DNA of 64,000 bases from ZC4RG30 sp049841155 (GTDB lineage Bacteria; Pseudomonadota; Gammaproteobacteria; Steroidobacterales; Steroidobacteraceae), in contig JASGHI010000003.1 in the NCBI GenBank assembly GCA_049841155.1, positions 992,001-1,056,000 on the forward strand, written 5' to 3'. The notes beneath the pieces were generated by a model. That model was not told where the DNA came from. It saw nothing but the letters and a program-made list of their open reading frames with translations, and did not search any database. This document shows, in pieces, positions 51,876-60,911 of this stretch. The translations under genes and the position numbers were made by a program. Positions within the stretch are counted from its first letter, which is position 1. Each line of letters begins with the position of its first letter.

Positions 51876-53246
51876 TCAGTAGCGATCCGGGTAGTTCGTC
51901 TTGACCGATTCCGACAGACTGTCCGCCGGATAAGGCAGCATCTGTTTCTCCCAGCCGGCATACAGCGCCTTGAGCTCGTTCATGAGCCCGGGGAAATCGT
52001 CCTTGCGCTCTGCCCGCTCACGGGCATCTTCCAGAAGATTGAACAGATGCTCCTTGCCGCCCAGCCGCAGATACTTCCAGGCGCCGCGCCGCACGGCCGC
52101 CTGATCATTCGCCTTGAAACGCCAGAACAAGGTGCGTTCGTGGCTCGCGGCCTGCCCCAGCAGCACGGGCAGCAGATTCTCCCCGTCGAATTGGCCAGCC
52201 TGTTCCGGATGGCCCCCTGCGGCGCTCAGCAGGGTCGGCAGGAAGTCCATCGATGTCATGACCTGATCCGAGCGTGCGCCCGGCTTGATATGCCCTGGCC
52301 AGCGGATCAGCAGCGGAACGCGCACCCCACCCTCGAGCAACTCTCCCTTGCGCCCGCTGTACGGCCAGGTATCCGAGAAACGCTCGCCGCCGTTGTCGCT
52401 GGTGAAAACGACGATGCCATCGCGGGAGCGCCCACGGCGCTTGAACGCACGCAGCACTTCGCCGACCGCGGTATCCATGGCCTCGACCATCTTTGCATAG
52501 GTCTCGACCGATCCCCCCGACCAGTGGTTGATGGACTTGAGCGACCTGGAAACCGCTTCATCCTCCGGTCCTTCCCAGGGGTAGTGCGGCGCGGTGAAAT
52601 GCAGGCTCAGGAACAGCGGCCGGGAGTCATCCTTGCCGATGACCTGGACGGCTTCCCTGCCCAGCAACTGCGTCATGTAACCGGCCTGCTCGACCGGCTG
52701 GTCATCGCGGTAGAGTCCATCGTTCGGCGCTGCCGTATCGAGGTTGTAGCGGTGGCGGAAGTAGTCCGCGGCACCACCCAGCAGGCCGAAATAGCTTTCG
52801 TATCCGCGCTGCAGCGGCCCGTAGTCCGGCAATCCCCCCAGATGCCACTTGCCTACCAGTGCCGTTCGATACCCCTGCCCGCGCAGCGCGGAAGCCAGGG
52901 TCGGGCGATCGGATGGAAGACCAAGATGATCCTTGCGGCCCAGCGGCTCCTCCAGTCCGATCGGAAACCGCCCCTGATAGCATCCCGTGGCGAGCGCCAC
53001 CCGCGTGGGTGTGCAGGTGGCGGCATTGGAATAACCCTGCGTCAGCAGCAAGCCGTCCTTGGCCAGGCTGTCGATCCACGGCGTGCGGATGTGGCGCGCA
53101 CCGTAGACCCCGATGTCAGCGACACCCATGTCGTCGGCCATGATGAAAAGGATGTCCGGCCGCGCATCGCGGTTCTTGCCGGTGGCAACGAGGGGGGCGG
53201 CCATTCCCGCGGCCAGCCCGCCAATGAATCCACGTCTTCCCAGCAT
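51876..53246 (-). CDS. Sulfatase (arylsulfatase type, CxPxR)
   Basis: The 456-residue protein has a Tat-like signal (LGRRGFIGGLAAGMAAPLV) and the type I sulfatase pattern: metal Asp pair ILFIMADDMG (Asp38, Asp39), CTPTR at residues 78-82 (Cys78 becomes the formylglycine) and LVGKWHLGG. Further blocks are HFTAPHYPW and FTSDNGGERF. It hydrolyses sulfate esters, and needs a formylglycine-generating enzyme, which is not in the window. It lies 20 nt behind the TonB-receptor gene, so the likely substrate is an imported sulfated aromatic or sugar. Confidence 0.92.
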   Translation of the reverse strand: MLGRRGFIGGLAAGMAAPLVATGKNRDARPDILFIMADDMGVADIGVYGARHIRTPWIDSLAKDGLLLTQGYSNAATCTPTRVALATGCYQGRFPIGLEEPLGRKDHLGLPSDRPTLASALRGQGYRTALVGKWHLGGLPDYGPLQRGYESYFGLLGGAADYFRHRYNLDTAAPNDGLYRDDQPVEQAGYMTQLLGREAVQVIGKDDSRPLFLSLHFTAPHYPWEGPEDEAVSRSLKSINHWSGGSVETYAKMVEAMDTAVGEVLRAFKRRGRSRDGIVVFTSDNGGERFSDTWPYSGRKGELLEGGVRVPLLIRWPGHIKPGARSDQVMTSMDFLPTLLSAAGGHPEQAGQFDGENLLPVLLGQAASHERTLFWRFKANDQAAVRRGAWKYLRLGGKEHLFNLLEDARERAERKDDFPGLMNELKALYAGWEKQMLPYPADSLSESVKTNYPDRY

Positions 53247-53266
53247 GGGGACCCTCTCCGCGCAGC

Positions 53267-55489
53267 TCAGAAGGAGAACTTCGCCGTCAGGCCCACTTCA
53301 CGCGGACGCCCGAGGTCGTAACGCAGCGTACCCGTCCCGGCGGTGGCGAGGTTGCCGCCACCCATGTAGTAGACCTGATTGGTGATGTTCGTCAGGCTGG
53401 CTGCGAAAGACCAGCCACTTTCCGTGTCGGCAAACTCCAGGCGCGCATTCCACAGGCCATAGGAAGGAAGAAACGCGGCATCGTTCGAAGGCGTGGTCCA
53501 CTGGCTGTCCTGCCAGCTCCAGTTGGTCGTCGCATTGACGCGCATCCTGCCGACATCGACGTGATAGCTGGCGGAGAGCGCATAGGTGAGCTTCGGGGCG
53601 CGCATGAAGGGCGCGTCCGGACTCAGGCCCGTCGCCGGATCGACTTTGTCATACGCCATGCGCAGATAGGCCGTGTTGGCAAACAGGCTCAGGTTCCTGG
53701 AAATGGCCGCCTCCACCTCCAGCTCGACGCCGTAGCTATGCGCCTTGGCGGCATTCTCGACGTAGACGTTGACACCCGCCGGCGTGGGCTGCAGGCGCTG
53801 CACCTGGATGTCGTTCCACTCGGTGTAGAAGGCCGTCGGGTTGATGCGCAGCCTGCGGTCGAGAAGATCGGCGCGCAGGCCGGTTTCATAGTTGGTCGCG
53901 GTTTCAGGCTCGAACGAGTCCAGCAATCCCACCTGACTGCTGACGCGGGCCAGACCGCCGGCGCGGAAGCCGCGGGACGCCGTCACATACTGCATCAGCG
54001 TGGGCGACCACTGGTACTGCAGGCCCGCGCGCCAGGTCGTGCTTTGGTAGCTGTCACCCCTGGCATCGAGCAGCGCGCCTGCCTTGTTCTTGAATGTGCT
54101 GTCCTTGTCGTCGACGCTGTAGCGCAGGCCGGAAATCAGCGTCAGCGCCTCGGTGACCGAGAACGTGCCGTCCAGGAAGGCTGCCTTGGTCTTGGTCTTG
54201 GTTGCAAAGTAGGTGGCGGGAACGACGCCGCCCAGATTCGTCTGTTCGCCGGCCTTGGGAAACCGGTCGTAGTTGTCTTCGTCGTAATAGTAGAGGCCGC
54301 CAACCCAGTTCAGCCGGTTATCGAAGTGACGGCCGTTGATCTGCAGTTCCTGCGAAACCGCCTTCACCGTCGCCGAATTGACCGACGCGGTGATCGGCAG
54401 CGGGGAACCATCCAGGTCCGCGATGTAGTCCGATTTCACCTGCTGCCATCCGGTCAGAGACTTGATCGACAGGCTGTCGGAAAGAGTCCAGCTGATGGTC
54501 GAGGTCAGTGCCCTGAAGTCGGTATCGGAAAATTCGCGCTTGTCCGTGCCGGCCTGGCAATAGACGCATTCCGACACATAGCGGTTGTCGTAGGGATTCA
54601 GAAGGCCGGCGGGCGTCGTATTCCAGCGTGCGGTGATTGTTCCGGCCCGCGGCGCGATCGGGCCCACGGTCGTGTAGGCAAAGCCGTCGAGCGAACTCTT
54701 CGTGTACTGGCCGGCCAACAGCACGTCGAACCGGTCCGTGGGCGCGAACAGCAGCTGTGCGCGCACCAAGTCGGTCGACGAGGCACCCGCGTCCGGACCG
54801 CCATCCTGCTGGCGGACGGTTCCATCCGCGCGCAGCCGGCCATAGGTCAGCCGGGCGGCCACTTTCTCGCCACCCAGGTTGGCGGATGCCGAAACATCCT
54901 TCCGGCCGAGCGAACCATAGGTACCCTGGACATAACCGGACGTGTCATCGAGCTTTGGACGCCGGGCCGCGTAGCGGATGGCACCGCCAATGGCATTACG
55001 GCCGAACAGCGTGCCCTGGGGACCGCGCAGAACCTCCACGCGCTCCAGGTCCAGGATGCTGAATACCGCGCCCTGCAGCGCCGGGTAGTAGAAATCGTCC
55101 AGATAGATCGCCACCGCGGGGCTGGTGCCATTGAAGCCGCCACGCTGCTGACCCATTCCGCGCAGGAAGAAAGTGGCCGAGCCGGAACTGTTGCCCGGCC
55201 CGCCCTGCGTCGCCACCTGAAGGCCCGGGGCAACCTGCATCAGGTCGCTGGTGGTGTTGATGCTGCGCTCGGAGAGCATCTCCGGCGACAGGGCCGTGAT
55301 CGCAAGCGGGGTTCGCTGCAGATTGTCTTCGCGGCGCTGGGCCGTCACGACGATTTCCGTCAGCCCGCCGCCCTGGTCCGCGTCCGCATCGGCGGCGGTG
55401 CGTGATTGCGACTGCGCCTGGACGGAACCCGCCGAAAACACGGCCATACCAGCCCCGGTCAGCGCCATTGCCTTTGAGAAGCGAAGCAT
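53267..55489 (-). CDS. TonB-dependent outer-membrane receptor (740 residues)
   Basis: The signal peptide (SKAMALTGAGMAVFSAGSVQA) is followed by a TonB-box region (GLTEIVVTAQRRED), the plug domain (IYLDDFYYPALQGAVFSILD, LERVEVLRGPQGTLFGRNAI) and a barrel that ends GRPREVGLTAKFSF. It resembles the xenobiotic- and flavonoid-type receptors of sphingomonads and Steroidobacter-like bacteria. AAGGGGA lies eight bases before ATG 55489; upstream in-frame ATGs (55528, 55513) lack this site. Its operon partner is the sulfatase, which suggests that the ligand carries a sulfate. Confidence 0.9.
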   Translation of the reverse strand: MLRFSKAMALTGAGMAVFSAGSVQAQSQSRTAADADADQGGGLTEIVVTAQRREDNLQRTPLAITALSPEMLSERSINTTSDLMQVAPGLQVATQGGPGNSSGSATFFLRGMGQQRGGFNGTSPAVAIYLDDFYYPALQGAVFSILDLERVEVLRGPQGTLFGRNAIGGAIRYAARRPKLDDTSGYVQGTYGSLGRKDVSASANLGGEKVAARLTYGRLRADGTVRQQDGGPDAGASSTDLVRAQLLFAPTDRFDVLLAGQYTKSSLDGFAYTTVGPIAPRAGTITARWNTTPAGLLNPYDNRYVSECVYCQAGTDKREFSDTDFRALTSTISWTLSDSLSIKSLTGWQQVKSDYIADLDGSPLPITASVNSATVKAVSQELQINGRHFDNRLNWVGGLYYYDEDNYDRFPKAGEQTNLGGVVPATYFATKTKTKAAFLDGTFSVTEALTLISGLRYSVDDKDSTFKNKAGALLDARGDSYQSTTWRAGLQYQWSPTLMQYVTASRGFRAGGLARVSSQVGLLDSFEPETATNYETGLRADLLDRRLRINPTAFYTEWNDIQVQRLQPTPAGVNVYVENAAKAHSYGVELEVEAAISRNLSLFANTAYLRMAYDKVDPATGLSPDAPFMRAPKLTYALSASYHVDVGRMRVNATTNWSWQDSQWTTPSNDAAFLPSYGLWNARLEFADTESGWSFAASLTNITNQVYYMGGGNLATAGTGTLRYDLGRPREVGLTAKFSF

Positions 55490-55510
55490 CCGTATCCCCT
55501 TTATATTTGT

Positions 55511-55529
55511 CATGCGCCGACGGCGCATG
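55511..55529 (-). promoter_or_regulatory. 19-bp perfect inverted repeat ahead of the receptor-sulfatase operon
   Basis: CATGCGCCGACGGCGCATG has two 9-bp arms around a single central base, 22-40 nt before the receptor start codon. The position is consistent with an operator or with a hairpin in the 5' leader. GC-rich sequence makes a stable hairpin possible. Compare the other inverted repeats near 56542 and 63372, which differ in sequence. Confidence 0.5.
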
Positions 55530-55607
55530 TCCTGCTCGGGGCTTATTTACACTGAGGGCAGCTGCAACCCCGGATGCCAAAATCGTTCAAGTGATGCGCT
55601 GCAAGCC

Positions 55608-56540
55608 TCACGGCTCGCGCGCCTTCACCGGCTGGCCGCGGGCGGCCACGACCTGGGCAGCCGCGCGCCTGATCAGGTCCGCGCAATATTCCGCTGCCGG
55701 CGTCAGCGGCAGGCGGGCCGGGCGTACCAGGCAGATCGGCGCGGCCGGAAGCCGCTCACGCACCTCGATGCATGACAGCATCTCGCGGGAGATCGCCGCC
55801 CCGAGCCACTGTTCCGGCAGCATCATCAGCAGATCGGAATTCGCCGCCGATATCACCATGGTCAACGCCGAGGGGGCGTGCATGGCAATCTTCGGAGCAG
55901 GCAACCCGTGCTTCTCGAACAGCGGCACCAGCTCGGCTTCCTGCACCATCGTCACGCTGGTCGAAATCCAGACCGCATCGGCAAGCTCCGCCAGCGACTT
56001 TGCGCCCGCGAGCGGATGACCTTTGCGGCAGAAGATGCGCCTTGTATTCTCGAACAGGCACTCGACGATGAACTCCCGCGCCGGTGGCGTCTCGGCGAGC
56101 GGCCCCACATAGAAATCCAGCGCACCGCGTTTCAGGCTTTCCTCCAGCGTGGTGAACAGCCCCTCGGTGATCTTGAGCAGCACATCCGGATAGCGGTCGC
56201 GGAACGCGCCTATCGCGCCCGGCAGCAGGGCCAGATGCGACACCGTCGACAATCCCGCGGATACCACGCCTCGGGAGACTCCGCGGTGCTGGTCTATCTC
56301 GTCGCGCGCCTGCCGCAATTCGTTCATCGCGGCAAAGGCGCGGCGGACGAACAGCTCGCCCAAGGGCGTCAGGACCACGCCGCGCGACCGGCGCTCGAAC
56401 AGCGTCACCCCCAGCTCATGCTCGAGCTCGCGGATGCTGCGGGAAAGGGCGGGCTGGGCAAGCCCCAGCTGGCGCGCGGCGGCGCGGATGCTGCCGCGCT
56501 CGGCCACGGTGGTGACATCCCGGATCTGGGAGAATTTCAT
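55608..56540 (-). CDS. LysR-family transcriptional regulator
   Basis: The 310-residue protein has the LysR helix-turn-helix (RAAARQLGLAQPALSRSIRELEHELG, residues about 18-45) and the effector-binding periplasmic-type domain (about 90-295). The pattern resembles GbpR/CbsR/GalR-type regulators of galactose and aromatic metabolism. It is divergent from the flavin monooxygenase gene at 56660, and a LysR-like binding site lies between them, so it is probably their regulator and self-regulating. Confidence 0.92.
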   Translation of the reverse strand: MKFSQIRDVTTVAERGSIRAAARQLGLAQPALSRSIRELEHELGVTLFERRSRGVVLTPLGELFVRRAFAAMNELRQARDEIDQHRGVSRGVVSAGLSTVSHLALLPGAIGAFRDRYPDVLLKITEGLFTTLEESLKRGALDFYVGPLAETPPAREFIVECLFENTRRIFCRKGHPLAGAKSLAELADAVWISTSVTMVQEAELVPLFEKHGLPAPKIAMHAPSALTMVISAANSDLLMMLPEQWLGAAISREMLSCIEVRERLPAAPICLVRPARLPLTPAAEYCADLIRRAAAQVVAARGQPVKAREP

Positions 56541-56541
56541 T

Positions 56542-56562
56542 GTGATACCCGTTCAATATCAC
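56542..56562 (+). promoter_or_regulatory. Probable LysR binding site (GTGATA-N9-TATCAC)
   Basis: GTGATA (56542-56547) and TATCAC (56557-56562) form a perfect 6-bp inverted repeat with nine bases between them, containing the T-N11-A core of LysR boxes (T56546, A56558). It lies one base upstream of the LysR start codon and about 100 nt upstream of the divergent monooxygenase, which is the classical arrangement for LysR control. Confidence 0.6.
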
Positions 56563-56659
56563 CGGAACAAAGTTGCCATCCTACGTGCCGACCCCACGCT
56601 CGATAAGCATGGGCTTCGATGTTCGGGAAACACCAGCTCACCAGGCGGAAGGAATCTTC

Positions 56660-58312
56660 ATGGCATCTCCGGTACAGACACGCGTATTGATTGCCGGCGC
56701 CGGGCCTGCCGGTCTCGCGCTCGCCATCGAGCTCGGAATGCGCGGCATTCCGTGCCTGCTCATTGAGCGCAACGATCGTGTCGGCCATGCGCCGCGGGCC
56801 AAGACCACGCATATCCGCACGCGCGAACACATGCGCCGCTGGGGCATTGCCGCAGAGCTGGCCGCAGCCTCGCCGTTCGGCACCCACTATCCTTCCAATG
56901 TCGTCTTTGCAACGCGTCTCGGCGGGCACCTCCTGGCCCGGATCCCCAATGCCTTCAATTGCGATCCGGCACCGGATCCGCGCTATTCGGAACATGCGCA
57001 ATGGATCCCGCAGTATCGGGTGGAGGAGGTGCTGCGCCGCCATGCCGCAACCCTGCCTTCGGTTCAGATACGTTTCCGTTGCGCGTTCGAGCGCTTCGAG
57101 CAGCGCGACGACAAGGTGACGAGCACGCTGCGCGATCTGGATTCGGATCAGGTGTTCGAAGTGGAGAGCGACTACCTGGTCGGCGCCGACGGAGCGCGCA
57201 GCCTGATCCGCGAGTTGATCGGAGCGCGTTTCGAAGGCCAATACGGCCTGTCGCGCAATTTCAACATCGTGTTCCGGGCGCCAGGCCTCGCCGCGGCCCA
57301 TGCGCTCGGGCCGGCCATCATGTACTGGCAGATCAACGCCGATGCGCCGAGCCTGATCGGGCCCATGGACAGCGGCGACCGCTGGTTCTTCATGCCCACC
57401 GCCGTCCCCGAAGGGCTGCGGCTTGGCACACAGGAAGCCGCGGATCTGATCCGCCGCGCCACCGGCATCGATCTGCCCTACGAAATACTCAGCACCGATG
57501 AGTGGGTCGCCAGCCAGTTCATCGCCGACCGCTACCGCCGGGAGCGCGTCTTCCTGGTCGGCGACGCCTGTCACCTGCATCCGCCCTTCGGCGGCTATGG
57601 CATGAACATGGGAATCGCCGATTCGGTCGACCTGGGATGGAAGCTGGCAGCGGTCCTTCAGGGTTGGGGGGGTGATGCACTGCTCGAGAGCTACCAGCGC
57701 GAGCGGCGGCCGCTGCACCGCCAGGTGATCGACGAGGCGGTCCGCAACCACAAGACGCTCGGCAATCACCTGCTCCGGCCCGGCCTCGAGGAAGACAGCC
57801 CCGCAGGCGAAAAGCTGCGCGCCGAGGTCGGAGCGCAAATCCAGGCCGCCAAGACGCGCGAATTCAAGAGCATCGGGGTGGTGCTGGGCTACTGCTACGC
57901 GGATTCGCCCGTCATCGCATCCGAGGCCGGTGGGCCGCTGCCGCTGGCGAGCGAATATGTGCCGACGGCAAGGCCAGGCTGCGTCGCACCCCATCAGTGG
58001 CTGGCGCAGAACCAGTCGCTGTACGACCTGTTCGGCGAAGGCTTCACGCTGCTGGTCTTCGACCCCGGTCTTGGCGGCGAAGCCGCGCGCGCCACAGGGG
58101 ATGCCCATGCCACCGGCACCCCGCTCAAGGTGATCAAGCTCGCAAATCCTGCCCTTGCCGCGCTTTACGAGGCTCCCATGGCGCTGATCAGGCCGGACCA
58201 GCATGTGGCCTGGCGGGGCGCCCACTGGCCCGGGAAAGGCCTGCTGATGCAGGTTTGCGGCCGTGCCGGCACAGCGGCGGGTGCACAGCAGGAACACCGG
58301 GCAGCGGGATAG
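56660..58312 (+). CDS. FAD-dependent aromatic hydroxylase (phenol/resorcinol-type monooxygenase)
   Basis: The 550-residue flavoprotein has the FAD-binding GAGPAGLALAIELGMRG, the DG motif YLVGADGARSLIRELIG and the GD motif VFLVGDACHLHPPFGGYGMNMGIAD. A C-terminal thioredoxin-like domain ends the protein. Family members hydroxylate phenolic rings with NAD(P)H and O2 (phenol 2-monooxygenase, MhpA, resorcinol hydroxylase). GGAAGGA lies before ATG 56660; the frame is open upstream to 56573. Divergent from LysR and convergent with the dioxygenase operon. The likely role is making a catechol for the dioxygenase. Confidence 0.9.
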   Translation: MASPVQTRVLIAGAGPAGLALAIELGMRGIPCLLIERNDRVGHAPRAKTTHIRTREHMRRWGIAAELAAASPFGTHYPSNVVFATRLGGHLLARIPNAFNCDPAPDPRYSEHAQWIPQYRVEEVLRRHAATLPSVQIRFRCAFERFEQRDDKVTSTLRDLDSDQVFEVESDYLVGADGARSLIRELIGARFEGQYGLSRNFNIVFRAPGLAAAHALGPAIMYWQINADAPSLIGPMDSGDRWFFMPTAVPEGLRLGTQEAADLIRRATGIDLPYEILSTDEWVASQFIADRYRRERVFLVGDACHLHPPFGGYGMNMGIADSVDLGWKLAAVLQGWGGDALLESYQRERRPLHRQVIDEAVRNHKTLGNHLLRPGLEEDSPAGEKLRAEVGAQIQAAKTREFKSIGVVLGYCYADSPVIASEAGGPLPLASEYVPTARPGCVAPHQWLAQNQSLYDLFGEGFTLLVFDPGLGGEAARATGDAHATGTPLKVIKLANPALAALYEAPMALIRPDQHVAWRGAHWPGKGLLMQVCGRAGTAAGAQQEHRAAG

Positions 58313-58354
58313 TCGCGCCCGGGTCATGGCACGCCCGCAGGCGCGCCCCTTCAT

Positions 58355-59290
58355 TCAACCCGCCGCCGCCATATCGACCTCGTAATTGTGGACGAAGTCC
58401 TGCGGCAGCGGCGGACCCCAGTTTTCCAGGCTGTCTTCCATCCCGTAGTTGGTGGGCTTCCACAGCGAGTAGTCTTCGATGTAGTCGATGTCCGAGTAGT
58501 ACTCGAACCACGATCCCCAGGGATCCTGGATGTAGTGGAAGAAATTCGATCCGATGGTGTGGCGCCCGAAACCCCAGTCGCCCCGCGCCGCCTTCTGCGC
58601 GAGCAGGCGTCCGCCCCGGCCCACCTGATCGGGATCGACGACCTGGAAGCTCGCGTGGTGAAAACCCACCCCGGGGGATTTGGCGAAGGCCACCACATGA
58701 TGATCGCTGTTGCGCCGGGTGCAGCAGAAGGCGACCACATCCTGGGCCTGGTCGGCAAGACCCATGCCCAGCGCTTCGGTCATGAAGCGCACGCTCTTCA
58801 ATACATCCGGGGTGAAGAGCATGACGTGACCGAGCCGCAGCGGCTTGACCGGCGGATAGGAGGCCTTCGGTGCCATGGCCGAACGCTGCTTGCGCACGAT
58901 CTGCCCCGGCGCGTTGATCGCAAAGTTTCCCTGCGGCGCGAGTGGCGGGTCCGGCGGGCAGTCGACCAGCTGCACCAGCATGCCGTTGGTGTCCCGCACC
59001 CAAAGGCCCGTCCCGTCGAAACCTTCCGGAGCGCGCACCTGCTCGCCACCCAGCGCCGGCACGGCTGCCGCAATGGCATCCAGCCCATCGGCACGCAGCG
59101 TAATGTGATGCAGGCGCTTGCGGGCGGCGCCTCCCCGCAGGACGATCGAGGCATGGTCCTGCCCAGGGCAGGACAGCAGGGCCCGTTGCCCGTCGACTTT
59201 CGCCGCCAGCCCCGCTGCATCATAGAACTCGACCCCGGGGCCGACATCGGGAACCTCCAGAGTCACGGACAGCACGTTCAGGACAGCCAT
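58355..59290 (-). CDS. Type I (VOC-fold) extradiol ring-cleavage dioxygenase
   Basis: The 311-residue protein has two VOC domains; the C-terminal one carries the 2-His-1-carboxylate triad of catechol 2,3-/2,3-dihydroxybiphenyl dioxygenases: His155 (LGHVMLFTPD), His211 (GFHHASFQVVD) and Glu263 (WFEYYSD). It would open a catechol ring next to the hydroxyls. The N-terminal half is truncated and degenerate compared with BphC, as is usual for two-domain types. It is the last gene of a six-gene operon, 23 nt after the FAH-family gene. Confidence 0.88.
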   Translation of the reverse strand: MAVLNVLSVTLEVPDVGPGVEFYDAAGLAAKVDGQRALLSCPGQDHASIVLRGGAARKRLHHITLRADGLDAIAAAVPALGGEQVRAPEGFDGTGLWVRDTNGMLVQLVDCPPDPPLAPQGNFAINAPGQIVRKQRSAMAPKASYPPVKPLRLGHVMLFTPDVLKSVRFMTEALGMGLADQAQDVVAFCCTRRNSDHHVVAFAKSPGVGFHHASFQVVDPDQVGRGGRLLAQKAARGDWGFGRHTIGSNFFHYIQDPWGSWFEYYSDIDYIEDYSLWKPTNYGMEDSLENWGPPLPQDFVHNYEVDMAAAG

Positions 59291-59313
59291 CGTTTCTCTC
59301 CTCCCCTCAGTGT

Positions 59314-60174
59314 CTAGCGCGCGGGCGCGGCTACGCGGTTCTCGATCGCGCCGATACCGTCGATCTCGCAGCGCACCACGTCACCGGGCTGCAGAAAACG
59401 CGGCGGCTCCATGCCCACCCCGACGCCTTCCGGCGTGCCGGTCGCGATCAAGTCTCCCGACTCGAGCGTGAAGGCGCTGGAGAGATAGGCGATCTGGTCC
59501 CAGATGTTGGCGATCATCTGGCCGGTGTTGTTCGACTGGCGCAGTTCGCCGTTGACGTAGCAGCGCAGATCCAGATCGTGCGGATCGGGCACTTCATCGG
59601 CCGTCACTATCCACGGGCCGATCGGCCCATGCGTATCGAAGGACTTGCCCATGGTGAAAGTCGGCGAATGGAACTGCCAGTCACGGGCGGACACGTCATT
59701 GGCGACGAAGTATCCGAAAACATGGTCCCTGGCGCGCCCGGCAGCCACACGCTTCGCCGGCACACCGATCACCACGCCGAGCTCCACTTCATAATCGAGT
59801 TTCTCGGTCACGCCGGGATCGATGTCGTCGAAGGGGCCCGCAAGGCAACTGGTCTGCTTGTTGAACCATACCTGGTACCTGGACCTTGCGACGCCGAGCT
59901 TGTCGGCCTCTTCCAGGTGCTTGCGATAGTTCATCCCGATGGCGAGGTACTTCCCGGGGCGGGCAACAGGTGACAGCAGGCGAAGGTCGGCGAGCCGGTG
60001 CGTGGGCGCCCGGCGCTCGACGGCCCGCAGCGCATCGAGCATGGGCTCGCCGCCGGCGATGAGGGCAAGCATGTCCACCGTCGGACCGCCGGCGGCGGCG
60101 ATGTCCACCACCTCGTCGCCGACGACCATGCCGTTGCGCGGACCCTCATGGGCCGCGAATCTGATCAGTCTCAT
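59314..60174 (-). CDS. Fumarylacetoacetate hydrolase-family protein
   Basis: The 286-residue protein has the FAH fold: GKYLAIGMNYRKHLEEA, metal ligands Glu129 and Glu131 (LDYEVELGVVIG) and Asp160 (FVANDVSARDWQ), and SGDLIATGTPEGVG near the end. Family members hydrolyse C-C bonds in ring-fission products or hydrate/decarboxylate 2-hydroxymuconates. In a meta-cleavage operon this is probably the enzyme after the dioxygenase. The ATG at 60174 overlaps the aldolase stop (ATGA). Confidence 0.92.
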   Translation of the reverse strand: MRLIRFAAHEGPRNGMVVGDEVVDIAAAGGPTVDMLALIAGGEPMLDALRAVERRAPTHRLADLRLLSPVARPGKYLAIGMNYRKHLEEADKLGVARSRYQVWFNKQTSCLAGPFDDIDPGVTEKLDYEVELGVVIGVPAKRVAAGRARDHVFGYFVANDVSARDWQFHSPTFTMGKSFDTHGPIGPWIVTADEVPDPHDLDLRCYVNGELRQSNNTGQMIANIWDQIAYLSSAFTLESGDLIATGTPEGVGVGMEPPRFLQPGDVVRCEIDGIGAIENRVAAPAR

Positions 60175-60911
60175 GGGTTTGTCCTCGTCATGCTTTCCTC
60201 CGGCCCGCGCAGGCCCCACTCGTTGCGCCACAGCGCCCAGGCACGGCCGATCTGGCCGTTGGTGGTCGCATCGCAGGCCGCGGCTTCGGCGTCGCTCAGA
60301 AAAGTCGGTTCGCCGAGCACCCGCGCCTCGCGCTCGATGCGGCAATTGCGCGCCGTGTAGACCGCACGGAATGTCGCCTGGATGATGTCGGCGCCCACCG
60401 CCGTGTAACCATGCCCCCGCATGAGCACCACTGCCCTTTCCCCCAGGTGCTGCGCGAGTGCGGCGCCCATCCTCGATTCCCGGATCAGCAGGTCTGTTCC
60501 CTCTCCGGCATGAACGGCGAGATCGAAGGGCGGCGGCGTGCCCGCCAGAAATCCGCAGACATGGCAGATCGGGCGCACGCGCGCCGCGGCCACGACGGTG
60601 AAGGGCAGGACGTCGGGACAGTGGCTGTGCACCACAGCCCCCACGTCGGGACGCCGCCGATAGATTTCAGCGTGGATGAACCGCTCGAGAAAGGGCTTTG
60701 CCTCAGGGTCTGAAACGCAGCGGCCATCGAGGTCCAGCTCGATGACATCCTCCGGCCGGACCAGCGCCGGCGCCAGCGAGCGCGACATCAGGAAGCGATC
60801 CATGCCATCCGGTGCGCGCGTGCTGACATGCCCGAACGCATCGAGAATGCCGAGGCCGGCGAGAATCCGGCTCGCATCGGCAATGTGCGCATGGAGTTCT
60901 GCGCGATTCAT
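60171..60911 (-). CDS. Class II aldolase/adducin-family protein
   Basis: The 246-residue protein has zinc ligands His95 and His97 (VVHSHCPDVLPF) and His167 (LMRGHGYTAVG), with the conserved Asn/Gly-rich first loop missing from the usual fuculose-aldolase pattern but FGHVSTRAP present. Class II aldolases split hydroxy-keto acids, such as 4-hydroxy-4-methyl-2-oxoglutarate-type products; some family members are decarboxylases. Its ATG at 60911 overlaps the upstream gene's stop. Long frame to 61103 is spurious. Confidence 0.9.
   Translation of the reverse strand: MNRAELHAHIADASRILAGLGILDAFGHVSTRAPDGMDRFLMSRSLAPALVRPEDVIELDLDGRCVSDPEAKPFLERFIHAEIYRRRPDVGAVVHSHCPDVLPFTVVAAARVRPICHVCGFLAGTPPPFDLAVHAGEGTDLLIRESRMGAALAQHLGERAVVLMRGHGYTAVGADIIQATFRAVYTARNCRIEREARVLGEPTFLSDAEAAACDATTNGQIGRAWALWRNEWGLRGPEESMTRTNP

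Noticed and set aside
53561..55405. 614-codon plus-strand frame opposite the TonB receptor
   Set aside because: Antisense to a receptor with plug and barrel motifs and signal peptide; no domain features.
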